DNA of 64,000 nucleotides from Panacagrimonas sp963975245. GTDB taxonomy: Bacteria; Pseudomonadota; Gammaproteobacteria; Nevskiales; Nevskiaceae. Positions 50,836-58,681 of this stretch are shown piece by piece (positions within the stretch are counted from its first letter, which is position 1; each line of letters begins with the position of its first letter). The stretch is taken from NCBI GenBank assembly GCA_963975245.1, contig CAXBFJ010000003.1:310001-374000 (forward strand), given 5' to 3'. Below the pieces are notes generated by a model. It was not told where the DNA came from, did no database searches, and saw only the letters and a program-made list of their open reading frames with translations. Made by a program: the position numbers and the translations under genes.

Positions 50836-51633
50836 ATGCGAAAAAATTTCCCAGTCGAATTTGTCTACCAGCTCTTTGCGCTGTTGGTCGCGTCGATCAT
50901 CGTTCACGCCGCCTATGTGGCGGTCGTGCGCCCCAAAGCCAACGCGGCCCTGGCCGAGCAACAGGTCGCGGCGAGCCAGGACCCGCAGTTCGCCGCTGAA
51001 CCCAATCTGTGGATCATCATCAAGGACTACGAACAGGAGCTGGCCATCATCCTCACGCTGTGGGGGCTGGCCATCATGGGTTTCAAATTCCGCACCCTCA
51101 ATCGTGAGCGCGAACTGTTTGACGCCAATCTGGTCAGCCTTCGCGAAGGCGAAAGCATCCTGCCGGAAGATGCACGCGCCCACGCCCGCGCCATCGAGGC
51201 CCTTGACGCGCAGAAGCGAGAACGCATCCTCCCGCAGCTACTACTTGCAGCGCTGAACCGCTTTCGCATGACCCGCAGCATTCAGGATGTTTCCGAGGAG
51301 GTCGGCCGCGCAACGCAGAATTTTGCTGACCGTCTGGATTCGGAACTTGCACTGATGCGCTACGTGGCATGGGCCATTCCCTCCATCGGATTCATCGGCA
51401 CCGTGCGCGGGATCGGCGCGGCCATGGGTCAGGCCAATCGCGCGCTTGAAGGTGATCTTGCAGGTGTGACCGAAGCCCTTGGGACGGCCTTCAACTCCAC
51501 GCTCACAGCCTTGCTGCTGTCGATCATCCTGATGTTTCTGCTCTACCAGTTGCAGCAGATGCAGGAGCGGGTTGTGCTGGATGCTCAATCGCAGGTCAGC
51601 AGTCGGCTGATCCAGAATCTGGTTGTGCATTGA
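50836..51633 (+). CDS. MotA/TolQ/ExbB-type proton channel subunit
   Basis: A 265-aa inner-membrane protein with about four hydrophobic segments (about 8-31, 67-86, 175-197, 214-240). The last two match the channel helices of MotA/TolQ/ExbB: WAIPSIGFIGTVRGIGAAMG corresponds to the TolQ G-L-L-G-T-V motif, and EALGTAFNSTLTALLLSIIL to the following channel helix. A cytoplasmic loop (about 90-170) joins them, as in the family. The two VWA proteins encoded downstream have candidate ExbD/MotB-like helices to complete the channel. It overlaps or abuts its neighbours. Confidence 0.9.
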   Translation: MRKNFPVEFVYQLFALLVASIIVHAAYVAVVRPKANAALAEQQVAASQDPQFAAEPNLWIIIKDYEQELAIILTLWGLAIMGFKFRTLNRERELFDANLVSLREGESILPEDARAHARAIEALDAQKRERILPQLLLAALNRFRMTRSIQDVSEEVGRATQNFADRLDSELALMRYVAWAIPSIGFIGTVRGIGAAMGQANRALEGDLAGVTEALGTAFNSTLTALLLSIILMFLLYQLQQMQERVVLDAQSQVSSRLIQNLVVH

Positions 51634-52892
51634 TGCGGGTCCTGGAACTCAATGACGCGGGTATTCGCATCAGCGATGCGAATCAGATACTGGCCGACAG
51701 CCCCGGCTTTGCCGCGCTGGATGGCAAAGCCCTGCTGCTTGGGGAGGCGGCGCGTGAACGACATCGGCTCGATCCACGGCGCAGCCACGACCGATTCTGG
51801 TACCAGCTTGACGCCTCGCTTGATGCACCGATGGCGCAGGCCCGAAGCGCCACCGACCTTGCGCATGCCCATCTGTGCTCTCTGGGCAAGCCCCTCACTG
51901 AAATGCCGCTACTGGTAGCTGCGCCGGGCAGCTTCACTGGCCCGCAGCTGGGCCTGTTTCTGGGTCTGCTACAGGCTGCCGGTGGAAAATGCGCAGGATT
52001 GTTTGACCCGGCTGTCGCTGCTGCCTCGCAAATCGAAACCCGATCGCAAATTGTGCATCTGGATGTGCAGCTGCACCGCTTCATGATCACCACCCTCCAG
52101 GGTCATAAGGATTTGCAGCGTCAGCGCGTGCAGGAGCACAAGCCTGGACTGGCAGCGATCCATGATCGATGTGCAGCCATCTTTGCTCAGGCCTTTGTGA
52201 GCCAGTCGCGGTTTGACCCTTTGCACAATGCCAATACCGAGCAGCTGCTCTACAACGCACTGCCCCCATGGCTGCAAAAGCTGGCTGATGATGGCAGCGC
52301 GACACTGGAACTGCAGTCAAACGGTCACACTCACCGAGCAACCGTTGATGCACGCGACCTCGCTGGAACTTTGAGCACTCGCTTTGCGGAGCTTCAGGAC
52401 TTGCTCGCACCCATCCTGCGCGCAGCGGATTCCAGTTTGCTGCTGAGCGCCCGCGCCGCCGCGATTCCGGGTCTGGCCGCCTTCTTGCAAAATGCCATCG
52501 AACTCGACCAGCAGGCGGTGGCACGCGGAGCCCTGGCACATGCAAATTTGATCGCGACCGAAGATCAGGAACTGCCCTGGGTAACCCGATTACCGCGACG
52601 CGCGCTGACGTCTTCAGATCATGAGCGCAAGCCGGGATTGTCGACACACGTCCTGGTCGGCTTTCAGGCGCAGCCGTTGCCTGCGGAGAATGTGGCGGTG
52701 GCCTTGTCGAGCTGGCTTCCTGGCGCACCAGGACTGGCGATCCGCAAGGGCCATGTGATGCACCTTGAAGGCATCCCTGCCGGTAGCGTCATGGTGAACG
52801 GACGGCCGGTGCAGCATGAGCAAGCCCTTCATCTTGGCGATCGTCTGACTGCAGGGGCTCATGAGGTCCGTCTGATCTGCGTGAAGGACTGA
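51633..52892 (+). CDS. Hsp70/actin-fold-like protein with C-terminal FHA-like module
   Basis: A 419-aa protein without signal peptide or membrane helix. The N-terminus (VLELNDAGIRISDANQILAD, ALLLGEAARERHRLDPRRSH) resembles the first subdomain of Hsp70/actin-like (ASKHA) proteins; a second-lobe-like region is IHDRCAAIFAQAFVSQSRFD. ATP-site motifs are not fully conserved. The C-terminal about 60 residues (GSVMVNGRPVQHEQALHLGD) look like a short beta module related to FHA folds. Both matches are tentative. ATG at 51633 overlaps the TolQ-like stop (TGATG). It is probably the cytoplasmic part of the machine. Confidence 0.75.
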   Translation: MRVLELNDAGIRISDANQILADSPGFAALDGKALLLGEAARERHRLDPRRSHDRFWYQLDASLDAPMAQARSATDLAHAHLCSLGKPLTEMPLLVAAPGSFTGPQLGLFLGLLQAAGGKCAGLFDPAVAAASQIETRSQIVHLDVQLHRFMITTLQGHKDLQRQRVQEHKPGLAAIHDRCAAIFAQAFVSQSRFDPLHNANTEQLLYNALPPWLQKLADDGSATLELQSNGHTHRATVDARDLAGTLSTRFAELQDLLAPILRAADSSLLLSARAAAIPGLAAFLQNAIELDQQAVARGALAHANLIATEDQELPWVTRLPRRALTSSDHERKPGLSTHVLVGFQAQPLPAENVAVALSSWLPGAPGLAIRKGHVMHLEGIPAGSVMVNGRPVQHEQALHLGDRLTAGAHEVRLICVKD

Positions 52893-52901
52893 TCCGGCGC
52901 A

Positions 52902-53987
52902 ATGAGACGCAAACGTCGTGACGTCGCGGTGTTCGGGATGTCTTTCCTGGACTGCATTTCCTGCGGTTTTGGCGCTGCGATTCTCCTGTTCATGCTGGTC
53001 GACCATGCACGCATTGATCGTGATCTCGACAACGACGATGAACTCACATCCCGCGTCAACGCTGTCGAGAACCAGCTATTGGACGACGCACAGGAGATTC
53101 TGGCCCTGCGAGCGGCGCTGGACGACAACCGCAACGCTACCGAAACCGCGGCCAGGGAAGCCAAACGCCTGCGCGAACAGATTGAGGCGCTCAGATCGGA
53201 ACTGCCTGAGGGGAACGACGCTGCAACAACACGCAAATCGAGAATCCTGAAATTACAGGAAGAGTTGCTCGCGCTCGAGTCACGAGTGGAACAAGCGCGC
53301 GCAGCCTCAAAGAGCGCCTCTGGTGATGCCACACGGACGGTTGCAGGTGAGGGTCGGCGCCAGTATTTGCAGGGTCTCGACGTCAGCGGCAGACGCATCC
53401 TGATTCTGGTGGATGCATCGGCCAGCATGCTCGACAACACCATTGTCGGCGCGATCCGTCGGCGCAACATGAGCACGGCTCAGAAACTGGCTGCGCCCAA
53501 ATGGCGACGCACCGTCGCAGCAGTGGATTGGATCACCGCACAGATTGATCCGGGTGCACAATTCCAGATGGCTACCTTCGCTGAAGAGACGCGCTCCGTG
53601 CTTGGCGGCGGCAGTGGATGGTTGCCGGTTGGCGGCGGCGCCCGACTGAGTGAAGCCGTGCGCGAGCTCCGCAAAATCTCACCGGCCGGCGGCACCAATC
53701 TTGAGAAGGCGTTTTCCCTTGCCGCTCGCATGTCCCCTCGCCCGGACAAGGTTTATTTGATTACTGACGGCCTGCCGACTCAAGGCGAGCGCCCAGCAAG
53801 TGGCGCTGTATCCGGACGCGAACGGGCGCGCCTGTTTGCTCAGGCCACCAACAAATTACCCGGTGACTTGCCCATCAACATCATCCTGATGCCCATGGAG
53901 GGCGACCCACGCGCAGCCAGCAGCTACTGGCAACTGGCGCGCGCCAGTGGTGGTGCGTTCTTCGAACCCGCGAGGGACTGGCCATGA
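52902..53987 (+). CDS. Membrane VWA protein with ExbD/MotB-like helix (VWA-1)
   Basis: A 361-aa protein. A basic N-terminus (MRRKRR) is followed by one transmembrane helix (about 11-33; FGMSFLDCISCGFGAAILLF) with an Asp (Asp17) near its start, where ExbD and MotB carry their proton-binding Asp. Residues about 45-140 form a coiled coil. The VWA domain begins near 164, with an intact MIDAS (Asp171, Ser173, Ser175 in VDASAS), GGTNLEKAF and the third-loop Asp in YLITDGLPTQGE. The stop overlaps the next start as ATGA. It is expected to expose the VWA domain to the periplasm. Confidence 0.88.
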   Translation: MRRKRRDVAVFGMSFLDCISCGFGAAILLFMLVDHARIDRDLDNDDELTSRVNAVENQLLDDAQEILALRAALDDNRNATETAAREAKRLREQIEALRSELPEGNDAATTRKSRILKLQEELLALESRVEQARAASKSASGDATRTVAGEGRRQYLQGLDVSGRRILILVDASASMLDNTIVGAIRRRNMSTAQKLAAPKWRRTVAAVDWITAQIDPGAQFQMATFAEETRSVLGGGSGWLPVGGGARLSEAVRELRKISPAGGTNLEKAFSLAARMSPRPDKVYLITDGLPTQGERPASGAVSGRERARLFAQATNKLPGDLPINIILMPMEGDPRAASSYWQLARASGGAFFEPARDWP

Positions 53988-54982
53988 GAGGACGCCGCGA
54001 GGCCGAAGTCTTTGGTCTGTCTTTTCTCGATGTCATCTGCTGCGGATTTGGGGCCATCGTGCTGCTGCTGGTCCTGAGCAAATCTGCCGAGCCAACCATT
54101 GATGAGCAAGACGAGGTTCAGGTCGAAAGCAGAGACGCGGAACTGCGCCTGATTGCCGACAAAACCGCCGGCGAGAAGAAAGCGCTGGCTGAAGAAGTTG
54201 CCGCTACCCGGAAGGATCGGCAAGCCGCCGAACGCGAGCTGGCGGCGCTGCGGGTAATGTCCAATGCCCTGCAGGACCAAACCACGGAAACCGAATCCGA
54301 GGTGCAGGTATCCAACACCATCGAGCAGAAGCTGGCATCCGCAAAACAATCGCTCACCGAAGAGATGCGGCGCCTTCAGGCGCAGGGTTTTCGTCCTCGC
54401 AAGAACGCGCCCGTGGGCGGTATTCCGGTCGACAGCGAATACATCATTTTCGTCATCGATACATCAGGTTCGATGCAACGATTTGCTTGGAACGCAATGC
54501 TCAGCACCATGGTTGAGGTGCTGGATCTCTATCCAAAGGTCAAGGGCATACAGGTGATGAGCGACGAAGGCGATTACCTGTTCTCGAGCTATCGTGGCGG
54601 CAGCTGGATTCCTGACTCGCCGGCGCAACGCAGGGCGGTGATTTCTGCGATCCGTACCTGGCGCACCTTTTCCGACTCCAGTCCGGTTGAAGGCATCGAG
54701 CGTGCGATTCGCGCATTCTCCGGTTCGGGCCATAAGATTTCCATCTATGTTCTGGGCGATGAATTCACCGGACCCTCGATCCAGAATGTCCTGGACCGCA
54801 TTCGGCGCATCAACCCCAAGGATTCGCGGGGCGTTCCGCGTGCGCGGATTCATGGCATCGGTTTTCCAACTCAGTACGGGGCATCCGGAATCGGGCCAAC
54901 TGGCATCCGCTTTGCCACCCTGATGCGTATTCTCTGTCAGGAAAACGGTGGTGCATTTGTTGGCCTGACCAGCACTCGCTAG
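53984..54982 (+). CDS. Membrane VWA protein with ExbD/MotB-like helix (VWA-2)
   Basis: A 332-aa paralog of the preceding gene. The same N-terminal pattern (FGLSFLDVICCGFGAIVLLL, about 10-32) again places an Asp (Asp16) at the start of the only transmembrane helix. A coiled coil (about 42-135) leads to a VWA domain from about 150 with MIDAS residues Asp159, Ser161 and Ser163 (VIDTSGS) and a later YVLGDEFTG; the Thr position is less clear than in VWA-1. Two similar subunits next to one TolQ-like subunit mirror the paired ExbD or TolR arrangement. Confidence 0.88.
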   Translation: MRGRREAEVFGLSFLDVICCGFGAIVLLLVLSKSAEPTIDEQDEVQVESRDAELRLIADKTAGEKKALAEEVAATRKDRQAAERELAALRVMSNALQDQTTETESEVQVSNTIEQKLASAKQSLTEEMRRLQAQGFRPRKNAPVGGIPVDSEYIIFVIDTSGSMQRFAWNAMLSTMVEVLDLYPKVKGIQVMSDEGDYLFSSYRGGSWIPDSPAQRRAVISAIRTWRTFSDSSPVEGIERAIRAFSGSGHKISIYVLGDEFTGPSIQNVLDRIRRINPKDSRGVPRARIHGIGFPTQYGASGIGPTGIRFATLMRILCQENGGAFVGLTSTR

Positions 54983-55056
54983 ATTTCATCACTTATATTG
55001 AAGCCGGCTGCCTCTCAGGACACGCTCCGCGGAGGCCTTCAATTGGAGAATCGGAA

Positions 55057-55743
55057 TTGTTGTCGTTGCAGGGGGCATCAAGACACAAATACTCACGCCG
55101 CCGTGCCGGCCTGATGGGTCTGTGGGCAGCATTGCTGCTGGCGGCTTGCTCCACGACCCCGGTGGTCGCCCCCTCCAAGTTCCCGGCCCCGGTGCTGCGC
55201 AAGATTCCGGTCAATGTTGCCCTGTATATGGATGAAGCCCTGCGCGGCTTTGTGCACGTCGACGCGCCTTCCGGTGCCGCAACGCAGGAAGTCCGCGTCG
55301 GCGAAGCCTCCCAGGCGCTGTTCACAGAGTTTCTCTCGGCCCAGTTCCAGACGCTGCAGACGATGACAACCGCGCCCGGCAGCGGCAGCGCACCGGCCCA
55401 GATGCAGGCCATATTGCAGCCTCAGATCGAAGACGTTCAGATCTCATCGCCAAAGTCGGACAAGGATGATTTTCATGAGGCCTGGATCAAGTACCGCTTG
55501 CTGCTGCTGACACCGCAGGGAAAAACCATCACCTCATGGGAACTCGCGGCTTATGGCAAGCATCGTGGCGATTTCATTGGCGGCAATCATGCCAGTCTGA
55601 CCTCGGCAGTAAACGAGGCCATGCGCGATGCGGCCGCCGGAATGGCCCTGATCTTCAAGGACGGCGATGCCATCCGCCAGAGGATCGTGGCCGCAAACGG
55701 CGAGCCTTTCGCTCCACGAAGTAGCACTAGCGCGAATCAATGA
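55057..55743 (+). CDS. Lipoprotein of the VWA/TolQ cluster
   Basis: A 228-aa lipoprotein with lipobox LLAAC (Cys31) when started from TTG 55057, which has GGAG upstream and gives the basic n-region (RHKYSRRRAG) needed by a signal peptide. An internal ATG at 55114 would lose that region. The mature protein is mixed alpha/beta with VNVALYMDEALRGFV and IEDVQISSPK, similar in style to LPS-assembly or ABC-transporter auxiliary lipoproteins, but no family is fixed. Its stop overlaps the next start (ATGA). Confidence 0.82.
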   Translation: MLSLQGASRHKYSRRRAGLMGLWAALLLAACSTTPVVAPSKFPAPVLRKIPVNVALYMDEALRGFVHVDAPSGAATQEVRVGEASQALFTEFLSAQFQTLQTMTTAPGSGSAPAQMQAILQPQIEDVQISSPKSDKDDFHEAWIKYRLLLLTPQGKTITSWELAAYGKHRGDFIGGNHASLTSAVNEAMRDAAAGMALIFKDGDAIRQRIVAANGEPFAPRSSTSANQ

Positions 55744-56441
55744 ACAGGCTCAGGTCACTCTGGATCCTCGCCGTCAGTCTTGGACTGGCAGCATGCGTCA
55801 CTTCCAAAGTGGAGCAACTGCGTCAGTCAGGCAGCGCTGTCACGGTTGCCGCAGGAGAATCCGTGGTGGTCCTTGGGAGACGTCATCGTGCGGACCGGGA
55901 ATCCGAAGACAGTTTCAACAGCTGTGTAGCCAAGTCACTGAGCTCCAGAAAACTACCGGTCTACTCGGAGCAGGACTTCAAGGATGCGCTGTTTCCCTGG
56001 CTGGAGCCGCGCACCGCACCGATATCTTCGGAAGCCCTGAACCGCATGCTCGATGAGCCAATCATTGCGCAGCGCATCAAATCCACCGGCGTGCGGTTCA
56101 TGGTTTGGGTCGATGGCCAGACCGAAGAGATCGATAGTGGCGGCAGCATCGGCTGCGGCATTTCGGCTGCGGGTGGCGGCTGCTTCGGATTCGGCTGGTG
56201 GGAAAAGGAATCCAAGTACGAAGTCGCCATATGGGACGTCAGCAACCGCACATCAGTGGGCAAAGTCACCGTGAACGCCAGCGGCACCTCCTACATGCCC
56301 GCGCTGATCATCCCGATTCCGCTGATCGCCCGCACCGAATCTGCAGCCTGTAGTGGCGTTGCAGCGCAGATTGGCGAACTGCTCACACCGGCTACCGGCG
56401 GCGCTCCGCTAAGACCACCGCCCGCGGTAGGATCGCCCTGA
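55740..56441 (+). CDS. Lipoprotein, last gene of the VWA/TolQ cluster
   Basis: A 233-aa lipoprotein: MNRLRSLWILAVSLGLAAC (lipobox LAAC, Cys19). The middle has a helical stretch (DFKDALFPWLEPRTAPISSE) followed by a glycine/cysteine-rich loop (SIGCGISAAGGGCFGFGWW), then beta strands (KYEVAIWDVSNRTSVGKVTV). Three Cys in the mature part may form disulfides. The pattern is common to uncharacterised stress-type lipoproteins. No clear terminator follows before the two-component genes. Confidence 0.82.
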   Translation: MNRLRSLWILAVSLGLAACVTSKVEQLRQSGSAVTVAAGESVVVLGRRHRADRESEDSFNSCVAKSLSSRKLPVYSEQDFKDALFPWLEPRTAPISSEALNRMLDEPIIAQRIKSTGVRFMVWVDGQTEEIDSGGSIGCGISAAGGGCFGFGWWEKESKYEVAIWDVSNRTSVGKVTVNASGTSYMPALIIPIPLIARTESAACSGVAAQIGELLTPATGGAPLRPPPAVGSP

Positions 56442-56544
56442 ACGGTGTGCCTGCGTGATTGCGGCGAGGGCCCCTGCCCGGCAATGACATCTGTGTCGCT
56501 CTGGGCTCTAATGGACGCAGGATCTGACAGCGGAGCAGCAGGAG

Positions 56545-57630
56545 ATGCCTTACCGGGTGGATGTTGAAGGAAAGCTCGAACGCGCGAGCTTGCGCGGAAA
56601 ACGGGTACTGCTTGCAGACGCCAACACCATCAATCAGCAATTGACCGCTGATGCACTGCGTGCAGCCGGGATGGATGTCGATATTGCCGAGAACGGTGAA
56701 GTAGCAGTGAATATGGCTGAGATCATCAGCTTCGATGCCGTGCTTCTGAGCTGCCAGATGCCGGTCATGGACGGCTTTCAGGCCGCTCGCCACATGCGAG
56801 TGCTCCGCGACGAAAGAACACTGCCCATCATCGCCATGTCCTCACAAGCTGATGTGGATACCGAAACCCGTTGTCATGCCGCTGGTATCAATACCTTGCT
56901 TGCAAAGCCGCTCAATCCACACGCCCTGTATGACGCGCTTGAGCTGAATCTGTTCGGGAAAGTCAGCGCTGAATCAGCAAGGCAGGCAAAACCTGCACAG
57001 GCGGCTTCCAATGCTGATGAGGATCAGAATCTGCGAGAGGCAGGCCTCGATCTGGATACCGGTCTGGCGATGACATCAGGACATCGCCAGACCTATTTCG
57101 AGCATCTGCGCACCTTTGTTGAACGCCACCGCGACGATGGTCAACGCCTGCTGGAAGCGTTTGAATCCGATGATCTTGATGCCGCCCGACAAATGGCTCA
57201 TGGCCTCAAAGGGGTGTCCGCAAATCTGGGCGCACAAGGCATCAGCCAGCTCGCCAAACAGCTAGAGCAGGCTCTACGCCATGGCGATGATGCCGCTTTT
57301 CGCGAGGCGATTGCCGCCCTGGGGAGCGCGTTTTCAGGCATCCAGCGCGCACTTGATCAACTCAAGCCTCGCACCCGAGGGCCTGTTCCCAACGAAAACT
57401 CACTGCCATTGGAAAACATGGCATCCGATCTCTCCAAGTTGGCGCGGCTGATCCGGCACTTTGATGTTGAAGCGGTCAAGCAAAGCGAGCAATTGCTCAG
57501 TCAGCTGAATGAGACTGACTCGTCAGCTTTTTTACCCACACTCGATGCGCTTCGGACTTTTGACTTCGACACAGCTAACATCGCACTGACTCGCCTGGCG
57601 GGTGATCGAGCCATCAACATCGCTCAGTAA
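56545..57630 (+). CDS. Pseudo-receiver / HPt domain protein
   Basis: A 361-aa cytoplasmic protein. Residues about 18-135 have the receiver fold but not the receiver chemistry: the acidic pair is reduced to ADAN (Asp25 only), and the phospho-acceptor position in VLLSCQMPVMDG is Ser69 rather than Asp; Lys121 remains. Residues about 165-275 form an HPt domain with the canonical His219 in MAHGLKGVSANLGA. A helical tail follows. So the HPt can take part in phosphorelay while the receiver cannot be phosphorylated in the usual way. The next gene is a receiver protein and is its likely partner. Confidence 0.88.
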   Translation: MPYRVDVEGKLERASLRGKRVLLADANTINQQLTADALRAAGMDVDIAENGEVAVNMAEIISFDAVLLSCQMPVMDGFQAARHMRVLRDERTLPIIAMSSQADVDTETRCHAAGINTLLAKPLNPHALYDALELNLFGKVSAESARQAKPAQAASNADEDQNLREAGLDLDTGLAMTSGHRQTYFEHLRTFVERHRDDGQRLLEAFESDDLDAARQMAHGLKGVSANLGAQGISQLAKQLEQALRHGDDAAFREAIAALGSAFSGIQRALDQLKPRTRGPVPNENSLPLENMASDLSKLARLIRHFDVEAVKQSEQLLSQLNETDSSAFLPTLDALRTFDFDTANIALTRLAGDRAINIAQ

Positions 57631-57652
57631 GACCAAATTCAGAAGGTAGGCA

Positions 57653-58636
57653 ATGACAGAGACTGACAACGACGGGGAATTCCGAATTCTGATCGTTGAC
57701 GACGAGCCCACGAACATCGCCTTGTTGGTGGGGGTTCTTGGCAACCTGTATCGGGTTCAGGCGGCGCAGTCAGGCGAAAAGGCCCTGGAACTCGCCGATA
57801 TGGAGCCAAGACCCGACCTCATCTTGCTCGACGTCATGATGCCCGACATGAACGGACATGAGGTGTGCCGCAGGTTGAAGGCGGAGGATTCAACCAGTGG
57901 CATTCCCGTTATTTTTGTCACCGGACACGACGACGAAGAGGACGAGACGCATGGTTTTGCCTTAGGCGCCGCGGACTACATCACCAAACCCATCCGCCCT
58001 GCCCTGGTACGCGCGCGCATTCATACACATCTGGCATTGCGCGAACGCAATCGCTCCCTGGAAGCCCTGGTGGAAGCGCGCACGGCCCAGATCATGGAGG
58101 CCAACCGCCAGTTGAGCCAAGAAAAGCTTGAACGCGAGCAGGCAATGCAGCGTATCGAGCACATCCTGGGGCATGACAACCTCACCCGATTGCCTAACCG
58201 CATGCGCTTTCTGAAAGCGCTCGGAGAGTGCCTCGCCAATGCCTCCCTGCATGAGCGTCCGCTCTCAGTCATTGCAGCCAGCATTGATCGCTTTGCTGAG
58301 GTCAACGATGAATTTGGTGCTGACAAAGCGGACCGCACCTTGCAGGAAGTCGCGCTGAGAGTGATGCGCGTCGCAGGTGCCGAGCATCTGTGCAGCCGCA
58401 CTGGCCCGACAAGTTTTGCCGTGGTTGTAGAAGCCCGCAATAGTGACGCGCATGCACATCAGGAACGTGCAGACAAAGCTGCGGCTCAACTCAAAGAGAG
58501 CCTTTCTGCCCCGTTCAGTATTGAGGGCAGCACCATCAAACTCAGCGTGAAGTCAGCGCTGCAGCACTATTCCGGCACAGGTCAGGATGCGCTGGGACTG
58601 CTGAGCCAGGCCGACGCTGCCGCCAAGAGGTCCTGA
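57653..58636 (+). CDS. Response regulator with degenerate GGDEF domain
   Basis: A 327-aa protein. The receiver (about 8-125) is canonical: IVDDEPTN, Asp60 in LILLDVMMPDMNG and the Lys in YITKPI. A coiled-coil linker (about 128-170) joins a GGDEF-type domain (about 172-325) with DNLTRLPNRMRF and IDRFAEVNDEFGADKADRTL. The active-site loop is GPTSF (251-255) instead of GG[D/E]EF, so cyclic-di-GMP synthesis is unlikely. It starts 22 bp after the HPt gene, and the pair probably forms one signalling unit. Confidence 0.9.
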   Translation: MTETDNDGEFRILIVDDEPTNIALLVGVLGNLYRVQAAQSGEKALELADMEPRPDLILLDVMMPDMNGHEVCRRLKAEDSTSGIPVIFVTGHDDEEDETHGFALGAADYITKPIRPALVRARIHTHLALRERNRSLEALVEARTAQIMEANRQLSQEKLEREQAMQRIEHILGHDNLTRLPNRMRFLKALGECLANASLHERPLSVIAASIDRFAEVNDEFGADKADRTLQEVALRVMRVAGAEHLCSRTGPTSFAVVVEARNSDAHAHQERADKAAAQLKESLSAPFSIEGSTIKLSVKSALQHYSGTGQDALGLLSQADAAAKRS

Positions 58637-58681
58637 TCCAGTCTCGCTCAGCCTGTCCGGCTTAGGAGCCACGCGCGACGA

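Noticed and set aside
43602..56441. Zorya-type anti-phage system
   Set aside because: Zorya also uses a MotA-like channel, but it needs a MotB/OmpA-type ZorB and effector or helicase genes; here the partners are VWA proteins and lipoproteins, and no nuclease or helicase is present.
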